A stretch of 64,000 nucleotides of DNA from Casuarina equisetifolia. Taxonomy: Eukaryota; Streptophyta; Magnoliopsida; Fagales; Casuarinaceae. Positions 57,474 through 64,000 of this stretch are shown here, piece by piece. The notes beneath the pieces were generated by a model that was not told where the DNA came from, did not search any database, and saw nothing but the letters and a program-made list of their open reading frames with translations. The stretch covers positions 436,501 through 500,500 of the forward strand of contig CM052358.1 of NCBI GenBank assembly GCA_028551475.1. Reading direction: 5' to 3'. The translations under genes were made by a program, and so were the position numbers. How positions within the stretch are numbered: position 1 is the first letter of the stretch; each line of letters opens with the position of its first letter.

Positions 57474-60400
57474 ATGGGAGCTCTTTCGCACGCGATCAGC
57501 CCCAAACTCGCTATCCCGCGCAGCGATTCTCAGCGCTCGTGTTATGGTCTTCCGCGGTTGAGTTATCGTCCCCTGCTATGGAGTTCCCGTAGAGCTGCCA
57601 AGAAGATTCTCGCGTCTGCCGGTACTGCAAAGCAGAGTGCCGCCATCGATTTCTGCGATCCTGACTGGAAAGCCAAGTTCCAGAAGGACTTCGAGGCGCG
57701 CTTCAACATCCCTCACATCACTGACATCTTTCCCGATGCCGTTCCGATTCCCTCAACTTTTTGCCTCAAAATGAGGTACTTTTGAAAGCCAATTGTGAAT
57801 TATGAATTCGATTTATTACTCTGCTAGTTTTAGATTCGAAGATTTTTATACCATTGTGGTTTTCAAGGAAATCACAATGTAGGTTCTAAGTATGCATTAA
57901 GAATCGTTCTAATTTGCTATTGTGTTTGGGACTTCGCTTGTATTTTTTTCTTTTTTCGTGTTAATCTGTGTTGTGTTTATGGATGCAGGACTCCAATAAC
58001 AGAGGAATTTGCGGCAGGTTACCCGTCGGACGAGGAGTGGCATGGTTATATCAACAATAACGACAGGGTTCTTCTTAAGGTATGTTAAACATTTATTATG
58101 AGCTTCTTTTGTTTGGATTTGATGGGCCTCTTCCAATAACATATCCCAACCCTTCAGTCAATTACCATAAAGAGGGTGCCTTTTTCTGGCTTATGTTTTA
58201 TTCGTTCTCACCGCTTTGTTCATCTCTATCTCCATCTCGATCTCCATCTCCATATGCGATGCAGAAGAAATAATTGTTTGAGTTGGTGTCCAATAGAAAA
58301 AACTCAAGATGACAGGAAACGCGTAAGTTAAGTGCAAAGTCACACTCTTAGGAAGCTTTTTACTATGGCGGCGTACAGTTACGCTTTTTACTATTCCTAT
58401 TTCTTTTCCCTGTTGATAGAAGATATCATGCTGTTGTGGGATGTCATTCGGTCTGGTCAGAACGTTCTAGTACCGTCATCTTATGTGTTCCTCGATTTTC
58501 AGTTTTGAGAAATTAAAAAGATCTCTTTTCAAACTAAGCTCATATCCAAATGGCTTTTTGTGTATCAAATTCCAGACACAGAGATAGGGGAAAATAATGG
58601 AAGAACTTCTTCTTCTTCTTTTTTTCTAAAACTTGCTGTGTTGTTATTTTATGTGAAGCCTATCTTTTCACTTAAATGCGAGTATTTCAGCGCCAACTAA
58701 ATGTTTGTTCTAGTCGCATGTGGGTTGTGAAGAACATGATTTGTATAATCCCACGTAGAAGACCGGGGTGTTATTTCTTCTCAGACCATTTACTAGTATT
58801 TGCATTGTGATTTCCTTTTTAATCAATCTTCCAGGTTATAAACTACTCATCGCCTACGTCTGCTGGTGCTGAGTGCATTGATCCTGACTGTACTTGGGTG
58901 GAACAATGGTGACATACCTATCCTTTCTTATGGGCGATTATGAAAATCTGGAGCATGCATTTAGTGGCAAGGAGTAGAACTGTTTGCACAAGTTATGTTA
59001 TGTGCGGAGAAATATGGGACATGCCAAAATAGTAGAACCTAAATTGAAAGTTATAGTTGCCAATGAGAGATTTTCCCTGACAATGTGGAAGCACTGATAA
59101 TCTGTAGTGCTTGAGAGGTTTATGACTCTCATGGTTTGAGAGTTTACAAGTTACCATGGCAATATGAACAGTGTCAGTGTTAAATTAGTGATTAAATTTA
59201 TCTTTTCTTATTAGCTTAATTCGTTTGGTACTAGTAGGGATTTGAGGTGGTACCAGAGCAAAGGTCCTAAGTTTGAATCATAAATTTACAGTTCAATCAT
59301 AGTTTGAATTAAATAAGTATGCAGGATTTCATTTATTGTGCAGGAACTTAAATTCATATATAATTAAAATTTTCATTTTATAGAAACTTAGACTCTTGAA
59401 ACAAGAGGTCATTTGACAAAATTGATGGATAATTATAGATAAATGTGGGAGAGGGGTAAAGTTTCAGCAAGATTCGTTTTTTTTTTTTTTTTCCCCCTTA
59501 GTTGGTGAATTTTTTGGGAATGTCCTTTCATGCCTGTCAATTTGCAACTTCGTGGGACTTATATGATTGAAATTGAGAATTTTTGGGAAAAGGTCCGGTA
59601 ACTTGTGGGTTTAATTTGACCAAACATCTGTTTGGAATTTACTTGAGAAACTTTACTCTCAGATCTTTTTAGATATGTCTAATTCCATAAAGTTTCTCTT
59701 GGAAATGGTTGTTTCCTCATTTATGTTGGAGTTTGTCTAAAGGAATAACATACTTGCTTGCCTAAAGGAATTAATTTGACCTCTTACTCATTGCTACAGT
59801 TGTTTACTTATTTATTTGGAGTTTTTCTTAAGGAAAGACATACTTACTTGTCTAAAGGAATTAATTCAACTTGTTACTGACTGCTATTTCACTAGGACTT
59901 CTCACTTTGGTCCCAATTTGACTACATCTTCATAATGTCTTTATATATATTTGCAACTTTCCAGGGTTCATCGTGCTGGACCGCGGGAGAAAATATACTT
60001 CAAACCAGAAGAAGTGAAAGCCGCAATTGTAACTTGTGGAGGGCTCTGCCCTGGTCTTAATGATGTCATTAGACATGTGATTATCATCACTCATCTCTTG
60101 TAGTTCACCCATATCTGGTAACAATGCTTAAGATTTATGTTGTTATAACTACTTCAGTCATCTTCTGCTGCAGATTGTTATCACACTTGAAATATATGGT
60201 GTAAAAAAGATTGTAGGCATTCCTTTTGGTTACCGTGGATTTTCTGACAAAGAATTATCTGAAATGCCGGTACATTTCCTTTACTTTGGGATTATTTATG
60301 AACTTATTCATTCCTTAAAAAGTGTTGCCTTTACTTAAGATAAACATAAATGCAACATTTCTTATCTTCACAAAACATGGTTGGAGTTGTACACTAATTT

Positions 60401-63032
60401 GTTCAGGATCTTGGTTCAATCATCAGTTGTCGAGAAAAGTGGTTCAGAATATCCATCTTTCTGGTGGAAGCTTGTTAGGAGTTTCACGTGGAGGACCTAA
60501 AATTAGTGAAATTGTAGACAGTTTGGAGGTGCATAATTCATCTTTTGCATTGATTTAAGCAAATATCAAGTAGTTAACCATTTTGAGATGTGTCTTGATT
60601 CAAGTCAACATGAGTGGTTCTGACTTGTTTGTTTCATTTGGTACCAGGAAAGAGGAATTAACATGCTATTCGTGCTGGGTGGCGATGGCACACATGCTGG
60701 AGCAAATGCAATACACAATGAGGTTGTAAAGCTTGAAGCACTCCTGTAACTAGGTTCAGTGTGTGAAGTAGTTTTCTCATGCTTTTATTAGGATTTTCTT
60801 TCCAGAAGGAAGCTGCATGAATCCTGCAGCAGAAACTTTTTCAAATACAAAATATTGCTAGTTGATTATCTGGTTGTATGGAAAATTCGCACCTAAAAGA
60901 AAATAAAATACACGGGTAGATAAACAAGCAAGTAATAGCAAACATGCATCTGAAGGCACAATGCTATAAATATTGGTATTATATTCATATTCAAGGGTGA
61001 CGGGATTGTAATAATTATGTAATGCTAGATCTTTAACTTGATAACATCAGAGGTATCTTACAAGGTCCAAATTCTCTCCATCCTTAATTAGTTTTTGCAA
61101 ATTGCTGATAGTTTCTGGAAGTTTTCCTTTTTATGCTTTCCCCAAGTTTTCCTTTTATGCTTTTTGATTATTAATTTCATATATCTGCTGCTTCCAGTGC
61201 CGTAAACGACGGATGAGGCTTGCTGTAGTTGGTGTGCCAAAAACTATTGATAATGATATTCAGCTGATGGATAAAACTTTTGGTTTCGATACTGCTGTTG
61301 AAGAGGCACAAAGAGCAATAAATTCTGCATACATAGAGGTTTTGCTACACGCAATTTAGTTGCCCATGCATGAATTTATGTTTCTTTGTATAAGTACTCC
61401 TGCAGAATTCTTTCTTGGTGGTAGTTTATTATGCTGAACTCTTTGTTTTCCCTCAATCTTGTTATTAGGCACACAGTGCTTATCATGGTGTAGGCGTTGT
61501 GAAATTAATGGGCCGTAGCAGTGGATTTATAGCTATGCATGCAGCCCTAGCAAGTGGACAAATTGACGTTTGTTTGATTCCTGAGGTACATATTTCTAGC
61601 AATCAGTAGGATAGTTATTGTCTTGAGCTCTGGCTGATTATAGTGAAATGCACAATTAGGTACCTTTTAATTTGGACGGACCTCATGGTGTTTTGCGGCA
61701 TCTGAAATACCTGATTGACACAAAGGGTTCAGCTGTTGTATGTGTTGCGGAGGGAGCAGGGCAGGTGAGTTACATAAGAAATTCAGTCTTGCTTGTAGGT
61801 CGAGTGCTATTAACTAATATGATGACTTTGATGGTGCATTTCTTTTCTGGGTTCATGAAATACTAAGAAAAACTGTCTGTGGTCCTTTCATTATATTATG
61901 TTGATTTTACAATTTCTTCCTGATTCCACCCCTCCCCCAACACAGTAAATTATGTAGGCTGTTGTTTTCTGATGCAGATTTTTCTGGAGAAAACTAATGC
62001 TAAAGATGCATCTGGGAACATCGTATTTGGAGATATTGGTGTCCATATTCAACAAGAGGTTGGTGGTTGTATTTTGACTAATTTAATGTAGTCTTGATCC
62101 CTGCACACATGAGACGAACCTAAGTGGGCTGGCAAATAATAAGGTCATTGAAAGTATAATTTTAAGTACAGTTGATATGTGTTGCATAGATAAGAAAAGA
62201 CTGCATTTTGGCCTTGTAGTTGTCATGTGTCATATTTACAGGTATGCTATGTTCTTAGCCTTCAAGAGCTTTGCTGTGTTATTATGCTAATAATAGGTAT
62301 GGTCCGCTGACTGCTTTGCTGTTTATGTGCACCGAACAAATCTAAGTGGTGCTTCACTTGAACTAAATATCATAAGCTACCGTCTTTGTAATTTTTTTGA
62401 GTCAGGAAGTAGGAATTGGAGAATCTTCGTACAGACCATGTATTTTCTAACATTTTGCCTCTGTGGGATTTCTCTTTCCTATCTCATAATTTTTATCAGC
62501 TGTTCTTTTCTCTCTTCACCTGAAATCCAATTCTTGGTGATTGTGAAACTTTTTCCTGCTGCTGACCGTGGGAGGGCAGCGCGGATGTCTCTGAATAGGA
62601 AGAAAATAATTGGAAGTTTCTTACAACACATAACTTTTTACATTGACTGCATCATCAGACAATGGGATAAGGTTCAATGACAGCATAGTATGATGTGTTA
62701 TTTCATTCATAAACCTAATAAAAATGTGTTCTCTGTGAAATTAATCTTGCCATGTGTATTTTTTTTTCTTCTATTGAAGGAAACACATGAGTTTATTGGT
62801 ATTTTGGTTAAATCGTTTTATGAATATTCTGGATGATTTCACTTGCTGAATCCGTTTGTAGCTATTCTAGGGTACTAATACTAAACAACTATTCTTCTGT
62901 CAGACGAAAAAATATTTTAAGGAGATTGGAGTTCCAGTTGATGTGAAGTATATTGATCCCACATACATGATCCGTGCCGTTCGTGCAAATGCATCAGATG
63001 GAATTCTGTGCACCGTACTAGGGCAAAATGCT
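57474..63032 (+). CDS. PFK5: ATP-dependent 6-phosphofructokinase, chloroplastic (PFK5-like), 3' end missing
   Basis: Phosphorylates fructose 6-phosphate to the 1,6-bisphosphate, committing sugar to plastid glycolysis. Twelve GT-AG exons are visible: 57474-57775, 57989-58079, 58835-58908, 59965-60076, 60174-60269, 60427-60528, 60648-60722, 61198-61338, 61469-61585, 61660-61764, 61978-62058, 62904-63032. They give 475 aa. About 60 more, starting after TVLGQNA, lie beyond the window. [15 protein letters not shown] plus a Ser/Arg-rich stretch to about 50 is a transit peptide resembling Arabidopsis PFK5. The core starts at DPDWKAKF. Motifs are GGLCPGLN (181-188), GGDGTH (270-275, nucleotide phosphate), PKTIDND (298-304, catalytic Asp region) and MGRSSG (345-350). 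GGDG rather than GGGD is typical of ATP-dependent plant forms. No frame breaks. The PFK5 assignment rests mainly on the N-terminus. Confidence 0.93.
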
Positions 63033-64000
63033 GTAAGTCTCCAACCCCCCCACCACCCCCCCCCCCTCCCCCCCCTCGCTCCCTCTTCTTTCCCTTTCTC
63101 TCTCTCTTTCAGTAAAAGTAGTTCTCAGGATTGCAACGCTGACGGTCAATCTCATCACAAGAATAGAATATTTCCTTTGCTTGGCCTGATTGACTGACTT
63201 TAGCCTCAAGTGTGGCATCTTGGGAATATATTCAAGGGCTTCATCTTGTTAGGACTCAATTTCAGAGAATATCCTTTGGAAATATGCCACTAAGAAGCAT
63301 TTTGAATTTATTCTGAGAAAGTTATTTAGAACTTGTTTACCAGTAAACCAAACATCATTTCTCTGCAACCTTACTATCAACTGACCCCTTAGCTTGGACT
63401 GCAGTGATGCTGAAACAGGACCTGTAGATTACCCAAGAAAAAATAGAGATATATGCTCGGCTTATTATTCTTGTGATGAGCCAAGGTCAGATCTGAAATG
63501 GAATGATCTAACAAAACCAAAGTTCAACAGTAATTGGGGAACCTAAAAAAACTGAATTCTGGAATGCTTTTTAATATCTTTCTTCTAAACTTTGGATGGG
63601 TTATCCCATAGGTTTTACGTACCAAATTCTGACTTGATGAAGAGTTTGCTATTATCAGATATTTGTGCTACACTAATTAAATTTCTCTGGATTTACAAAG
63701 AACTTTTACAACGTAGGAATTGAAAGTCTGGACAAGATTCCTTTAGGAAAAAATTCAAGACTTTTGAGTTAGGAAATTTTATATGTTAAATCATGTCTCC
63801 TGAGGTACCGGATCCAGCTTCATTCAAACCATGGACCTGCCCACGAAATTTGGGTTGGTTTTTGGATTGGAGAATATTGATTCCAGGATAAATGAGAAAT
63901 TATCTCTTCTAAGTTGATCTGAGTTCAACTTGTTAGGCCTAAGAATAAATTTGATTAGACTAATGGACTGGCTTGGTTATGTAATATTGCCTGTGAGCAG
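63033..64000 (+). other. Incomplete last intron of the phosphofructokinase gene
   Basis: Starts with GTAAGT after exon 12 and runs to the window edge without an acceptor that continues the protein (family sequence would resume near VHGAFAGYSG). A C-rich tract lies at its 5' end (63045-63076). Confidence 0.75.
63045..63076 (+). repeat. Poly-C tract just inside an intron
   Basis: Nearly uninterrupted C for about 32 bases, starting 12 bases after the donor site. The complementary strand is a G-tract that could form quadruplex structure. Confidence 0.9.

Noticed and set aside
62327-62680. 117-codon plus-strand frame
   Set aside because: Lies wholly within the intron between exons 11 and 12 of the phosphofructokinase gene and has no motif.

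Overview
This window is nuclear DNA of a flowering plant, most likely a woody eudicot. The genes have GT-AG introns and plant-only families or isoforms: plastid cysteine synthase, plastid phosphofructokinase, a ZF-HD homeodomain factor, a classical arabinogalactan protein and a GRAM/GEM-like protein. Spacers are long and AT-rich, carry decayed LTR elements and microsatellites, and there are no operons. Exon boundaries were derived by hand from reading frame, splice sites and family knowledge. No alignment or database search was run.

Layout. 1-5 kb: AT-rich repeat land with a shrunken Ty1/copia element (924-2780, LTRs, PBS and polypurine tract still visible) and an unidentified duplicated segment. 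5.1-16.0 kb (-): a ten-exon plastid-type cysteine synthase, 383 aa. 16.7-17.3 kb (-): processed pseudogene of the U5 snRNP 40K WD40 protein. 19.1-20.6 kb (-): frameshifted MATE transporter pseudogene that keeps introns. 23.0-23.5 kb (-): intronless arabinogalactan protein, 157 aa. 26.7-27.0 kb: solo LTR with a perfect 5-bp target duplication. 27.2-30.4 kb (-): BET1/SFT1-like Qc-SNARE, 121 aa. 31.3-32.9 kb (+): FSH1-family serine hydrolase, 224 aa. 33.7-36.9 kb (+): GRAM-domain GEM-like protein, 301 aa. 36.9-45.7 kb: gene-poor, with GA/CT microsatellites and an (AATTTTT)n array. 45.7-46.5 kb (+): intronless ZF-HD factor, 245 aa. 46.5-53.6 kb: gene-poor, built largely of local duplications, including a chimeric broken copy of the next gene. 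53.7-54.3 kb (-): uncharacterised plant protein, 182 aa. 57.5 kb to the right edge (+): plastid ATP-dependent phosphofructokinase of the PFK5 type, 12 exons visible (475 aa), 3' end outside the window.

The genes do not form a pathway cluster. They cover plastid sulfur assimilation, plastid glycolysis, cell-surface glycoprotein, vesicle fusion, an esterase-like enzyme, a membrane-associated GRAM protein and a transcription factor. Each is probably transcribed separately.

I see no convincing undescribed biological system. The most useful unusual items are the chimeric pseudogene at 52.7-53.1 kb that contains a segment also found 5.7 kb away, the solo LTR with intact target duplication, the copia deletion derivative, residue changes next to the active site of the cysteine synthase, and a small dispersed repeat family present in both orientations.
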